DNA from: Reticulitermes lucifugus
Taxonomy: Eukaryota > Arthropoda > Insecta > Blattodea > Rhinotermitidae
Direction: 5' to 3'
DNA: 64,000 nt
Assembly (NCBI GenBank): GCA_026260175.1
Contig: JAKCWW010000046.1
Coordinates: forward strand, 123,807-187,806
Part shown: positions 46,120 through 58,414 of the stretch, piece after piece
How positions within the stretch are numbered: position 1 is the stretch's first letter
How the letters are laid out: each line of letters opens with the position of its first letter
Notes under the pieces: model-generated
The model's database searches: none
Told to the model about the DNA's origin: nothing
Seen by the model: the letters and a program-made list of their open reading frames with translations, nothing else
Translations under genes and position numbers: made by a program

Positions 46120-46380
46120 TTTACGTAGGTGTTCATGTAAAGTGCCCGTTATTTTTGTCCGATTTTAAGCAGAAATTTCTCAAAATTTTCCCAAGAGGCA
46201 GTAAAAATCCTTCGACATATAATTTCACGACAATCAGTCCCGCGGAAGCCTAGTTTTTCGACGTGGGCAGATAATACGAGGGATGGACAGAGAGACAGAC
46301 AGACAGACGGACAGGCAGACAGACATCACGGAGAGAGACGCTTTTCGGAACTTTGTCAAAGTACCTAGAATTTTTTTAAT
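46120..46380 (+). repeat. Dispersed repeat module A, copy 2
   Basis: As 15100-15310, with an expanded GACAGACAGACAGACGGACA run near 46288-46322 and TTTTTCGACGTGGGCAG before it. Confidence 0.5.
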
Positions 46381-49224
46381 GCATATAGTTGGCTCTGCGA
46401 CGGTGGGTTTTCTAACTGCGTGAAATGAACAAGGAAGTTGCTGAAGCGTAGCGAGTTGCATGGACGGCGTTATGAAAATTAGAATACACTCTCCTGTTCT
46501 TTTTACATCAAGGCCAGAGAAGAACAAGATTTTTGTAGGTGAGGCAAAACGCTGAGTGTTCTTGCCCTGAGAAAAAATGTTATTTTATATTTGGAAATGT
46601 GGTTTAATGGAGCAGATAACTTGAATTATGGTAGTAGAATTAATGTAAAAAGTATGAATATTTTATTGGTGAAAGGGAGGAAAAAGTTCGGAATTATTAT
46701 GTTATTTTTGTATATGACTCATCAGTCCCCGCTGTGAGTCAAATTTGAAAGGTGACGTGGTTAGAATGACATCACAATGATGGGGTGGGGAAGAACATGC
46801 CGCTGGACGGATTTGGTTAAAAAATATTACAAATAGACCTATATTATAATGTAGTTTTATTGCCAGGGGATTTTTTTCGCCGCTTGTTGCTTGAATATTA
46901 TCCAGTTACCAGTGTTTTTCATCCTGGGGGAAACATGCCATTAATTACGTAAGAACATAACGTTAGGCAATTGCATACAGTAATATACTTTGAACGGTAG
47001 GTTGTGCACTCTATGTTCAGTTACGAGGACAGAGATATTTTCCTATAAAGTATGTCTATTGTAATGGATAAATTAACTGTTCTTCAACGGAACATGTTGG
47101 AAGATATACCATATTCGCGATCTTACATTTAGGTAAGTTGAGACTGTTAAAAACAACCAGACTCGATGTTGTAATACTGAATTATATTCTGTACTGGTAG
47201 ACTTTTTAAATAAGCTGAAGTTTCATTAATCAAGGCAACGTATCTTTTAGGAAAGGTAAGCACGCTCCTTGTTTCATTCTTATAGTAAACCTTTCAATTA
47301 TCGTGAACTGGTCAGATCTTGATATGTTGCAAACTCTGTATTTGATAAATCTGCCCATTCAAGGAGGAAGTAATCAAAATTTTATGTGTGGAAGACCTTC
47401 ACACGTTCATTCTGCAGGACAATGTTGATCAGTTATACAGGCGGGTTGCAATGAATGTGCTCAGCCAGAATCATGGAAAGTGGGATTCTGGGAGAGCAGA
47501 AACTGTGAAACGTTGGAGTTCAAAATAAACCAGGATGATGGTCGGTCTGTTAAAGGCCCACAAAATGAGAAATTTAAATGAGATGTAGACAGGGAATGAA
47601 ATTACGTGTATACGACGCTTTTGTGCATTTTAGCGGGTGGGCAATAGAAGGTAAGAATTGTTATGCTATACTTACGAGGCCGGAGGTAAAGGAGCGTCAC
47701 CTTAGGGGGACGAAACACTCCTGTCCTTGAACAAAGGCTTCTACTGCCTTTCCTTCAACGTATGTTCTTCCGTTACCATGAAAGGTAAAGTTTCAGAACT
47801 TATTAAACAACAATTAAAATTTATTACTTTATTTTCCCTTTTTACTTTCCTGTTTAGCATCGTACAAGAATTTCTTTTCTTTCCATGTGAAGTAAGGAAA
47901 AGAGGATGAAATGAGAGAAGTTTTAAAGTGCTACTGAACATTTGTGTATATCTTTGTTGAACAGTTTTATAAACTGAATTCTAATCTTTTTCGGGTCTTG
48001 GAGGTGTTTCGTGATTAAATCAAAGGCCGCCAGCAGTGGTGCAGTAGTCGATGTCAAGATGAAGACAGCTATTGTAACTGCTCTTCTTAAAATATGTAAA
48101 GAGGAAGGACTGAATGAGTGACGCAAATGAAGTTACGTGTCGCTCTTTCTGCTCCTATCTTCTGTCTGGAGATTGCTGCAGGTGCTGCATGCAGTAGCAG
48201 CCCAACGGGAACTGAGAGCTGATGCTGAACCGTGGAGAGGCTGACAACAGACAGATCGTGCTAAATGCGGTAAAATGAGCGAATGGGTTTCTGTTTAGGT
48301 TAGGACCATTACCATACATTTTTTTGGATATTATCATTACCACCGTTTTCATTATTAACCTAGATAGTGCCAAGGTCGATTAAGAAGACTCTAAAATAAA
48401 AAAAAAATCTGGGTCTGAAATTCCAGCCCCCTTATTAGTCAGGATTTATTATTTCTTTGAACAATATTCCTGTGGCAGAAAGAGAAGAAAAATACGTTAG
48501 CAGTGACAGTGAATACATGATGATTTTCATTTCTGTCGATTTAAAATTTAAGAAGCCCAACTACAGATGATTTTTAAAGGTAGGCTTATTTTTACGTGTT
48601 GGCTTTCTGAAAATCACACTAAAGAATTTAACTAATTCCGTATCGTATTCGGGTCGTTAATTGCTTTTTGAGCAATCTATAGACCCCAAATTAAGCAACA
48701 CATTGTTTCCTTGTTTATGCTACTTCTTTCCCAGTCATTTTCAGTTCACCGTGCACAAGTCCTTCACCATCGAAAGCTATATGGACTTACGATAAGGACA
48801 AAATTTAAAATAAATTACGAAAAATAGTTCATTAAATTACGTGAAGTCCATCTCAGTTACAAAGAACGTTTGGTTTATGAAAGCAATTCTTCATTCTGTG
48901 AATTACCCTTCCTCCAAAAAGGAAGAAACAGATGCGCTCTGCGGGCAGAGTTGTGATTTACTGAGCAACAAAACCTACAGTAAGGCGTACGTTTATGATA
49001 TACTGCTTTTCAAAGACTTAAATGTTTAAAACTTAGTTTATGAACTTTCTTCTCGGTTATTTTTACTGCTTGTTATTTCTGAGTACTGGAATTTTGTAGG
49101 TTGTGCACGAGAAAGTATCGTGGAAACAAAAAACAACACAAGATTGTATTAACGGACTTCAGTGTTTTCTTTCTCCTCCGAAGCGTATAGCACCGAAATT
49201 TACAAATAAACACGCCAGATTGTA
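46381..49224. other. No recognisable feature
   Basis: Probably the downstream intron of the Ig exon; nothing nameable in it. Confidence 0.45.
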
Positions 49225-49375
49225 AGATCTGCGCTGTTTACAGACGTTTCGGGACAACGTATCGGCCCGATACGTTGTCCCGAAACGTCTGTAAACAATT
49301 ACCACACGACGCCGCGTAATATCCCAGAAGAGCGCAGATTCATCAACATTGTGACGGAAGCCTGTAATCAATTCT
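49225..49375. mobile_element. Palindromic repeat family, short copy
   Basis: The centre 49236-49288 is an almost perfect palindrome: CAGACGTTTCGGGACAACG and then its inverted copy. The right flank reads as complement GCGCTCTTCTGGGATATTAC. The TGAAGA part of the core is deleted, so the centre has collapsed to two GAAACG boxes back to back. Confidence 0.65.
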
Positions 49376-49611
49376 AATTTGTAGATTGGACAGTTTAGGT
49401 CCTTATACTTTCAACGGTAATGAACGTTGGCATACCATAAAAGGCGGTGAAATTGTGAGCTACATGACAAACGACCAGTTTCTCAAGAAGGGCCCTGCTT
49501 AATGGGGTTAGTTCGATTTGAATTAAAAAGTGGTGTCAGAAGAGATTAAAAAGTCGAAGAAGTCAGCAAGATTTAAATGGACTGAAATGTTTACAGCTGA
49601 AGCATTCGACG

Positions 49612-49661
<50 letters not shown>

Positions 49662-50964
49662 GGCAAGGAAGGTTTCACAGTGCGTTATATCAATATCTAA
49701 GATAACCTGACGTAAAATCACAAGATGTAATCTGGATGAGGTTCCTTTACACTGACGAATTATGTTAGACTTATGTCGCTTATGCACGAAGTCACTACTT
49801 GTGTAAAGTGTTACGTAGAAAGAGCGGTCTCGTTTGAATACCAGCCTAATCAAAACTACGGTAGCACTGATGATATTCCCATTCCCGCCATTCTGTCAGG
49901 CAAACCAGGCGGACATCACTATTACTAGTTCCACATAAAGACCAATTTACCTTGCAAATCTCTCATTCCCTCTTTCTGCTCTGCACTGAATCTCATTCAA
50001 GGAGTGCTCCCCCTTGAGAAATTTCGTATCTTTCCATTCTTTCTTTCTCTTCTGATTTTTTCGCCATTGCTTGTAGGCCTATATATTGGAGCAATGCTAA
50101 TTTAAGTAGAAGGTGGTTTCCTTCTGAAGAAGGATTTTGGAATATATTGGAGCTTTGTGGTTTCTTTTGTGAGACTTAATGAAAATACTTGCGAGTGAAG
50201 AAAGAGGTTATTCTGATGTGCTTCATCCTTGTAGATACAGACTGCTGTGGTTTGCATATCTGGATGGAGATCTAAAAGGCAATTTACTGGATTAGGCTAT
50301 TGTCATGGGCAGCAACTCAAGTTTTGATTTTGGGTGGGGGAGGAGGGGGAGAGTAGCAGACCATATTAAGAAGGAAAGTAAAAAAAGGGAATTTAAGTTT
50401 ACCTGATATGTGATGTCATCAACTGAAACACATGGCAGATATAAATCTTTACATTTTATTAGTTTTCATTTTATTTTGAGTGGGGGTACTACTGAGACAT
50501 GTTCAGTTGATACAGAAGTGAAGCGCGAAATAAGAACGGTAAGTGAGCCCATTCTTATGTTCATAGAATTTGGAAACTAATAACATTTACGGAAGAAAGG
50601 CAATTATATAGACCGATACATAAAAGCTGAAAGTGAGATGCAATTACACATAAGCCTCGTGGGCCAAATACCTAATTATAAATTTTGTGACACTTGTATA
50701 CTCAACTTACTAACCTTCAAGCAGGGCAGGGTCCTTCTGACTGCCTAGGATATTCTCTACATGCATTTATGTTTAGGCCTGACTGGTGCGCAATTCTCTC
50801 ACTAGACCTCGAAAGATTTCTTCAGTGGAAATCTATCGAAGCAGGGACTAGAGCCTTCCACCTAGATCACACGCTTGCTACAGCTACTCTCATTCACGTC
50901 GAGGAACTTTTGTGCTTTTCATATGGTTTGAACCGGAAGTGTTTCTGGCCTGATAGCACTGGCA
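49376..50964. other. CA repeat, otherwise featureless
   Basis: Apart from the CA microsatellite nothing is recognisable; the reading frame from 50694 only becomes reverse transcriptase-like at about 50965. Confidence 0.45.
49616..49660. repeat. CA microsatellite
   Basis: About 22 uninterrupted CA units. Confidence 0.95.
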
Positions 50965-51857
50965 TATTCTTGCGCAGAGTTTGTGCTGATGATGTTAATA
51001 TATTGGTCGGAAGCATATATACTATAAAGAAAAACACAGAAGCTTTAGTAGTCGCTAGTAAGGAGATTGGTCTAGAAGTAAATGCTGAGAACACTAAGTA
51101 TATGGTCATGTCTCGAGACTAACATGGAGGACAAATTCACAACATAAGGATCGATAATAAATCCTTTGAAAGCGTTTAACAGTTCAAATATTTGGTAACA
51201 ACCCTAACGAATCGAAATTCCATTCACGAAGAAATTAAGAGCAGACTGAAGTCTGGGAATGCTCTTTATTATTTGGTGCAGGTCTTCTGTCTTCCAGGTT
51301 CCTATCCAAAAATACAAAGATTAAGATAAACAGAATTATAATTTTGCCATTTGTGTTGTATGGGTGTGAAACTTGGTCTCTCACACTGAGGGAGGAACAT
51401 AGGCTGAAGATGTTCGAGAATAGTCTGCTGAGGAGGATATTTGGGCCTAAGAGGGACGAGGTGACGGGGGAGTGGAGAAGACTACATANNNNNNNNNNNN
51501 NNNNNNNNNNNNNNNNNNNNNNNNNNNNNNNNNNNNNNNNNNNNNNNNNNNNNNNNNNNNNNNNNNNNNNNNNNNNNNNNNNNNNNNNNNNNNNNNNNNN
51601 NNNNNNNNNNNNNNNNNNNNNNNNNNNNNNNNNNNNNNNNNNNNNNNNNNNNNNNNNNNNNNNNNNNNNNNNNNNNNNNNNNNNNNNNNNNNNNNNNNNN
51701 NNNNNNNNNNNNNNNNNNNNNNNNNNNNNNNNNNNNNNNNNNNNNNNNNNNNNNNNCCATAAAACGCGGGGAATTTCTTGACTAGCTGAGGACCTGTCAG
51801 CTTCTCAAGAAGGACTCTGTTCTATATACTTACTTAGTTAGTTACTTAGCTAGTTAT
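50965..51857 (+). mobile_element. Non-LTR retrotransposon fragment, reverse transcriptase C-terminal half plus 3' tail
   Basis: The 5'-truncated copy begins just upstream of the catalytic box, read as VCADDVNILVG (about 50979-51010; YADD family motif with Tyr replaced by Cys). It continues with TIKKNTEALVVASKEIGLEV and NTKYMVMSRD, hits stops at 51121 and about 51178, then VLYGCETWSLTLREEHRLK and KRDEVTGEWRRLH. A gap of 268 N follows, then HKTRGIS and a stop at 51779-51781. The family normally has roughly 90-95 residues across this interval, so the gap length is plausible. The last bases are a TTACTTAGTTAG-type tail at 51830-51857. Related proteins are annotated in insects as endonuclease-reverse transcriptase; I suspect an RTE-like clade but cannot prove it. 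The copy is dead. Confidence 0.85.
51489..51756. other. Assembly gap, 268 N
   Basis: Inside the LINE reverse transcriptase tail; the length fits the missing coding stretch. Confidence 0.95.
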
Positions 51858-52905
51858 GTTTTTTCGTAGAAATCATCTCTGCCACCTAATACATTATGAA
51901 ATGCTGAAAGACCCTTCGGCTAATACTTTGCCATTGTCAGGTCCTTGTATTGTTGACACAGTTAATTGTTTAAACGAATTCAGTACCATCGTCCGACCTA
52001 CAGCCCAGGTGTCTGAAGTGACAGATTTCTGGTCTGAACATATATTTCGACGTTCGGCATTATGCTGTCTCAAGTTGTCCTCTCTGGTTCCACGGTCGTT
52101 GTTGGTTTTATATGACCAGTTTTACTACTCTAGTTCCACGAACTTTGGTTTTTGATCTTACTAATTCTACCACTATAATTCCATGGCCATTATTATTTTT
52201 CTGTAAATTCTATTTCTCATTATTTTGTTTTAAAAACTCTTTCCACTTTTTCATCGAAATGTCCTACAGATATTTTCATGTTACTTTATGGTTCATCCTC
52301 TAGCTTCTCTTAAAAGGTGCATTTCGTGTCACCACTTTTATTCTCATTTGGGTATGCACATTCAGAAAAATATCACAGGAGCGCAATCTTCTTTTTAGAC
52401 CTGTAGAAGACATCCTGTCACCAACAAACTTTACCCTTTTAACAGTTGAGACGTGCATTGTATCCATCCCTCAATGATGAAATTTCCACCCCCTTTTGCA
52501 TAGACAAGTTAGTAATCATCTGTTCGTTCAGTCCTATTATCACATGAACTCCTACTAAATGCAGCATATAGACATACTTTGCAAATTATCTTGCGTCTTC
52601 ATTTACCCTGACGTTTACAGACGCCTTACATTCCTGTATTCCAAACCTCCTGTCCCTTTTTCGCTGCTTAGGTCCTTCCAACGAATCTATACACGTCAGA
52701 AGTCCTCGAGTTAGTTTTTAACATGTTTAGTTTTTCTGTAAGGAATAGTAAGCCCCAGGCTAAACACCAAACTGGAGAAACATCTCTTGTCGGCTGTTGA
52801 CTTTGTATTTCGTATTTTTGTGGCTAGTCTTCATATCTGAAGGCCGTTCGTTTCATTTGAAACCTGAAGACGCGTCATCCCTTGTTGAAGAAGATTGGCT
52901 AAATG
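51858..52905. other. No recognisable feature
   Basis: Pyrimidine-rich on the plus strand; short frames only. Confidence 0.5.
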
Positions 52906-52913
52906 GTCTAAAC

Positions 52914-53039
52914 CAGGGGTGCACAAATCCCATGAGCCCGAGCTTAATATTTGTGGGTCCTCAGTGTGGAAATTGCTTCACGCCAGCATTCTGGCTCTTA
53001 GAATTTGGAGGTGGCTCCTGTAAAAGTTGTGTATCCCTG
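52914..53039. mobile_element. Non-autonomous hAT-like MITE, 126 bp
   Basis: Ends CAGGGGTGCACAAATCCC and (complement) CAGGGATACACAACTTTTAC. Flanked by GTCTAAAC (52906-52913) and GTCTAATT (53040-53047), six of eight matching. Same family as 57684: both contain TAATATTTGTGG and GAGGTGGCT. Confidence 0.7.
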
Positions 53040-53087
53040 GTCTAATTGAAAGAGGCTGGCAATTCGAAAGCTTGAATTTAATCAAAC

Positions 53088-53335
53088 CCCCTGTGGCCGC
53101 GCCGTCTAAGGCATAGGTCTAAGGCCGCTCGCTTGCTGAGGTTGTGGGTTCGAATCGCGCCGGGGTATATGGATGTTTGTTGTGAAAGTTGTGTGTTGTG
53201 TGTTGTCAGGTATAGGTCTGTCCGACGGGCCGATCCCGCGTCTAGAGGAGTACAACGGAGTGTGTCATTGTGATCAAGTGTAACAATCACCCTCTACACC
53301 TACGACTGGTAGGTAGAGGAGGCTGGGCTAAAAAA
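53088..53335 (+). mobile_element. tRNA-derived SINE, family 3
   Basis: The head is GGCCGCGCCGTCTAAGGC, then TGTGGGTTCGAATCGCGCC with a near-perfect B-box (GGTTCGAATC). The body is TG-rich (GTTGTGTGTTGTGTGTTGTC), then CGACGGGCCGATCCCGCG; it ends GGCTGGGCTAAAAAAG. It is unrelated in body to the other two SINE families. Confidence 0.65.
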
Positions 53336-53467
53336 GTTTGAACAAAATTACAATATTTTTTGTTTTTCGGCGTTTGAGGTTTTTACAATGGTGTTTCTGT
53401 CTTCCTGGATGTTACACCATGTCTACTGGTATTGACATGTAGTTACTCACTTTCGAAGGACCATAGT

Positions 53468-53706
53468 CAGGAGCGTAGCTAGGGGTGGCCGAGTGTGCTG
53501 TCGCCCTGGGCAACAGAGTCCAAGGGGCAGCAAAATAAACATTTTAAACGAAAAAATTTCATTTTCTGAGCCCAAAAATTTTAAATTTTTGAGACAAATT
53601 GAAGGAAATTCTATAAATAATTGTGATTTTTTAGTTCGTAATTTCTGTCAAGGGCGACCATTGTTATTGCTTGCCGCGGGCGTAAAAAATCCTAGCTATA
53701 CCACAC
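53468..53706. mobile_element. Non-autonomous DNA element with GTAGCTAGG ends
   Basis: Left end CAGGAGCGTAGCTAGG; the complement of the right end ends GTATAGCTAGG. Interior motifs TGTCGCCCTGGGC and GGGCGACC are also inverted. Possible 8-bp target copies ACCATAGT (53460-53467) and ATCGTAGT (53707-53714), six of eight. hAT-like, but the superfamily is uncertain. Confidence 0.5.
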
Positions 53707-53714
53707 ATCGTAGT

Positions 53715-54744
53715 GCCTTCACCTTCAGCATCAAGCAGTGAAAGCCTAAGACTATTTGACCATGAATATAAAGTCACTACGATCTTTCGAAACGCCGGTA
53801 ACTATCAGTAGACAATGGAGGAACAACTTACAAGACTTGATTTTTCATCTTGTACTTTGTTTTCTACAGTGAAGATACTTTTGCTACACCGTGTATGAGG
53901 ATTTAGCATTAATAAGTCCTTCCTTTCAGTTATATGCGATTATTGCTGCGGGCTGGACCGATGTTTCGTGGGCCTCAGTTTTTTATCCGATACACGAGCC
54001 TCACAACCGTACGCCGAAGCAGAAAATCAGCTCGTTAAGACTCCACTGACGTGGGTGTTGACTCAAATATTTCTCAACATGTCGCCACTCCTATTAAGTC
54101 TGCACAACGCCTTTGAACGCTGAAATTCATTGTTCAGTCCGTTCTTGTCACAGCCGTTATAAATACTGCCTATGTGAAAGAAAGAGTCGATCTCAATTCC
54201 GAAACTTAAGAATACAAAGACGAGTATTTGTTCACAATGACTATCAATATAAAACATTTGAAGACCCCATTTCATAATGCAGGTTTTACAACATGCATCA
54301 TTTGAAACCCTTTTCTTTTTTTTACGGACTTCACTCGCATGACCCAAACAGTATGCTGCCTGAGGCATAAAAGTACACAGACTTGACCGGTCCATGTGAA
54401 TGTGTCGAGGTCAGCCAAATGAATTTTCCCGAGCCTACTGAAAGCCACGTTATACTTTATACAAAATGCAAAACTGGTGGCCTGCAGTCCATACGGTTAC
54501 CCTATCATTACTACGTGGGAAGCCTTTTAATTTATGACTGATTCCTAGGTTATATGGCGTCTGTTTCATATACAGGGGTTGCATGCATTCAAGACAGATT
54601 GAATTATGACTGCGTGTAGAAGGAATACTGTATTTGACAACGACACTGACAAGTAAAATTACATGCATGAAGAAGTACAGAACAGATACATTTCGGGGAA
54701 TGCTTGCTACATTTCAGTCAGGTATCTTACATTTTCCCGTTTTC
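53715..54744. other. No recognisable feature
   Basis: CTTTCGAAACGCCGGTAACT at about 53791 recalls the palindromic family but is isolated. Confidence 0.4.
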
Positions 54745-54845
54745 TGTTTACAAACTTGCACATCAAAGTATACGAGACCGTAATTTTGTATATTATTTCA
54801 TATGTGTATGAAAGTTGGTGTCTCACATGAGGGGAAAACAGTCTG
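54745..54845 (+). mobile_element. Short reverse transcriptase fragment, same LINE family
   Basis: The forward frame reads LHIKVYETVILYIISYVYES, then WCLT, a stop and GENSLNT. This matches the family stretch KIYKTVILPVVLYGCETWSL followed by TLREEHRLN. It is about 100 bp long and contains a stop, so it is a short decayed piece. Confidence 0.6.
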
Positions 54846-55747
54846 AACACAAATGAATTCTTTACTTCAGTGCCATATCAACACATTTATTGTTCACCAC
54901 CATCTCGCCCTTAAATTTCACCCCTTCATAATTATTAGAGTCTGATGTGGTTAAAGTTTGAAGAGGCTTTATAGTGACTTTAACGCAAAGTCTAATAAAA
55001 TTAAACGGTTGAGTGTTTCCTATTGACCGCAAAGATGAATAACAAATCCATCACGTACGTGCATGTGTTGTTAATTTTGGAAAAGTACTTTATAAATAAG
55101 GCTTTTATAGGGCACCATATCGGCAAAATTAATTTCATACGTCACAGAAAAGGGCGTGTCTCTTCGCACTTCTCAGTTCTCTTTGTTTCGGTTATGTCGA
55201 CCAGAGCGCTGTGAGGTGGTAATGGGTTTAATCTGAGTTTACTATCATAATGATGGGGCCTGGTCGGCATTTGATCATATCTAGACTAGGCTGAAAAATA
55301 GACGAAAGTAAACATTGCCTCTTAGTGCATTTAATATGGTCACAAATCGGCATTTACTAAATAGAGCGTGCGTTAACCGCTTGCGCTCTGTTTTCATAGT
55401 GCGTGTTCTTAGTAGCATTGTGAAACGTTTGTCACGTAAGGCAGATTCAGTTATGTGTGAGGGTATTGTTAGAATATGCACAAAACTGTTTATTTGTGCC
55501 CGTTTGCTCTCGCTACCTGAAACATATAGCTTACCACTGAAATTTATTCTTTATGAGCGATTTGGGGAATTAAATAATGAGGACGTTTGTAATTCCATAA
55601 CTTGGACATATACGTACCTTGGAGTGGATAAAATCACTGCTTGCAAAGTATTGGTAATAAAACCTCATGAAAAAGGAGAAGTGATAAAATTGGACGAGAG
55701 ACGAAATTGAACTTTGCAAAGAATTGCACATGTGTCCGGTCATGGGT
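54846..55747. other. No gene called; 131-codon frame
   Basis: The frame 55315-55710 (plus) has no known domain and no supporting splice or promoter context. Confidence 0.45.
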
Positions 55748-56012
55748 GATTTCTGGCTTCCGCCGCGGTGTAAATGAGATCTTCGCTTTTCTGGGATTTT
55801 AAGCTGTGTAGATTCGTTGTTAATTACCGACGTTTCGGGACAATCTGTCGGTCCGATCTGTAAGAATCACTGTCCACACCATTGCCTATATAACTTCGTA
55901 CCTTAGTGCTTCCGGCGTTCTTCTTGGACTGCTTGACCCTTGAAGGTGGGACGAATAGGTTGACACGAAACGTGTGCTGCGTAAAATCCCAGAAAGTCGA
56001 AGATCTCTAGTC
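55748..56012. mobile_element. Palindromic repeat family, diverged copy
   Basis: Left arm GGCTTCCGCCGCGGTG and CTTTTCTGGGAT, then CGACGTTTCGGGACAAT; right arm CCTTGAAGGTGGGACGAATA, CGAAACGTG and AAATCCCAGAAA. Roughly 100 bp of unrelated sequence separates the arms. Confidence 0.55.
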
Positions 56013-56081
56013 CGCTCACCTTAACGATATTTTCTTCAGAACCCTTTGCTTATGCTGTAGATGAACAGAAATTTGTTTTTT

Positions 56082-56142
56082 CTCTCTCTCTCTCCCTCTC
56101 TCTCACACAAACACACACACTCATTCACTCACTCACTCACAC
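56082..56142. repeat. TC/CA/CACT compound microsatellite
   Basis: TCTC run, then CA, then TCACTCAC units. Confidence 0.85.
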
Positions 56143-56369
56143 TTGCTAATAGGGTACTTTAAAACACTTAGCTGACAGGTAATTTTCTAAATAGTTGTAA
56201 TGTGAAATTTGAGGAGGACTAATTATTTGAAAGGAAATTCGCTGCCTTACATACAGAAAGAAAAATGTTTATGGCTTTTTACAGAAACTCAAATCTCCCG
56301 TCTAAAACAACGTGTTGCTTATCCAGGAGTATTAATAAGTTACATTGTCTATGGACGTTCCAGGTAATT

Positions 56370-56585
56370 CAGTTAATATTGTCGCTTTACTGGTGACTGC
56401 GCGAACCGGGTTCGTTTTCCGGAAGGGGCGGAATTTTCTATTCGCCACCTTGTCCAGCCGGCTGTGCAGCCCAACGGATCTCCTACCAGTGAATGTCGGG
56501 GACATTTAAGCGGAAGTAAAGCGGCCGGGGCGTCAAGCTTACCGCTCGTGTGCATCCAGTACCGAGATTAAAAATGCCTAGTGTT
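56370..56585 (+). mobile_element. tRNA-derived SINE, family 2
   Basis: B-box-like GGGTTCGTTTTCCGG, GCGGAATTTTCTATTCGCC, GGGGACATTTAAGCGG and GTAAAGCGGCCGGGGCGTC, ending CCGAGATTAAAA. Diverged in the middle. Confidence 0.6.
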
Positions 56586-57120
56586 GCGCCTCCACTTTAT
56601 GTCTTTCCGTGGGCAGTGCTGAATTCAGTACACAAACAAGGTAACTTCCTTTTTATATAGAGAGGTCTTCTTGTTGTGCTGTTTCTAGGCTGTAGGAGCC
56701 GGTATTGACACTGTCTGGAACAGACATAATGATCCTTTATCGCGTAGGAAATTACCAATTTATGCAGACGTATTCACCAGATTTGCGTGCGTTGCCTATA
56801 AATATGTCTACAGTACACGGTATGTAAGTACACGTACAGTGTGCTATGTACAGTTCTCACCTAACATCGCAGTTTTAAAGACGTATTTTAATATTTCTGG
56901 TTGTATCCGTGCTAATAATTTGCAAGTAGAAAGAGTAAAATATTTAATCACTATACCTACAGCATCATAATCTTAATAAACATTAAAAAGTGTACTTACT
57001 TGTACTTGATTCTGTGTAATTTCTTTTGGAAATCAACGGATGAGAAGCAACGTGTAAATAGACAAAAGCCTCTGAGCACCTGTAAATAAGAAACAAAACC
57101 TTGAAGTCGACATTTCGGCG

Positions 57121-57176
57121 TCAAGCAGAGGCCAAGGAAAGTAGAAGGAATGTTAGCTTTTCTTGGCCTCCGCTTG
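57121..57176. repeat. Inverted repeat, 20-bp arms
   Basis: TCAAGCAGAGGCCAAGGAAA (57121-57140) faces the complement TCAAGCGGAGGCCAAGAAAA (57157-57176), 18 of 20 pairing, with a 16-base spacer. Confidence 0.65.
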
Positions 57177-57683
57177 AGGCAGCACTGCCAGTTTTTAACC
57201 TGAGCCTCTTTTTTTGCTAAAACTTTTTTTTGAGAAGAAATTAACGAAAACAAAGGAAAATGCATGAATACCAAATCATTAACTTTCTAAAAATGTCTAT
57301 CTTGAAAGGATCTCTTCTGTGGTTCAGTAAATCATTGTCGCAAACAAACCTTACCTATTAATATATATGATTTTCCCATTTCGGCTACATTTGTGCTCCA
57401 AGTGGTTACTTAACATGTCAGCTTAACAGATGTACCTCTGTTGTCATTCTTCGCTTGTTGGGAGATGCAATATTTGCACCACCAAGTCTTCTGATACACG
57501 TACTGGAATTTATTGCATTACAAATATGATGGTTATTGCACGAGAATCGGTCTTCCGAAGTAGATACTGACATTTACTGCACTACAGGTATAGTGGCTGT
57601 GTCTCATCACACGGCCTTATAAAACTACGCAGCGAGATTTTATTTACCTCAGGTATAATGCTTGTGCCCACATTACCTTAACC

Positions 57684-57826
57684 CAGGGGTGTAGAGATTC
57701 CGGGCTCCAGATCGCCGTAGCGACAAAATTGTGTACGGTGGCCCCTAATATTTGTGGATCCTTAATATGGGGCGCCTAAAATTTTGAGGTGGCTTCTAGA
57801 GTTTTTAAAATTTGTGCACCCGTGCG
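57684..57826. mobile_element. Non-autonomous hAT-like MITE, 143 bp
   Basis: Left end CAGGGGTGTAGAGATTCCGG; right end (complement) has GGGTGCACAAATTTT. Target copies CCTTAACC (57676-57683) and ACTTAACC (57827-57834), seven of eight matching. Interior shares TAATATTTGTGG, GGGGCGCC and GAGGTGGCTTC with 52914. Confidence 0.65.
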
Positions 57827-58414
57827 ACTTAACCCATTCGTCAAAGCCTTGTTTCTAGTAACAGGATGCATTACCGGAAGGTGAGTTTCACACTAAAGTC
57901 CGACAGGCTTCATGATACTGATGGTAACTCTTGCATCCCAAGAGACCTCTGTAACACGAACTGGGGTCATCGCGTTACTGTACATTGATTAGTTTCTTTA
58001 GTGGACTGGAAACTGATCAGAGTGTAACTGAGTTATCCGTTTCACTGTCGAACATAAAAGGCACTGGGGCCAATAAAAAACGAAAGATAGTATTTAAAGA
58101 ATATAATTTGTTCACCCGTGATGATTAGTTCCCCGCACATTATTACTTCAAGTGGGATTACAGTTTGATTCCCCATAGAATAATCCGCAATGTAAATTAT
58201 CAGTCTGTTCACAGTGCTGAAAACAGATTTCCCTGTTCTTCACAGTTCATCTAGGGCTACGAAATGGTGGGCGAGGCACAGATTAATGAGGACCAGAAAA
58301 GTTTCTTAATATTTCTAATCTTATTTTCATGTTTCATTTTGGTAACAGAAACGCTCCATCTTTTTTTGGAAATGAGGATGGATTTTTAAAAAATTCTTCA
58401 TTTGAGATTATTCC

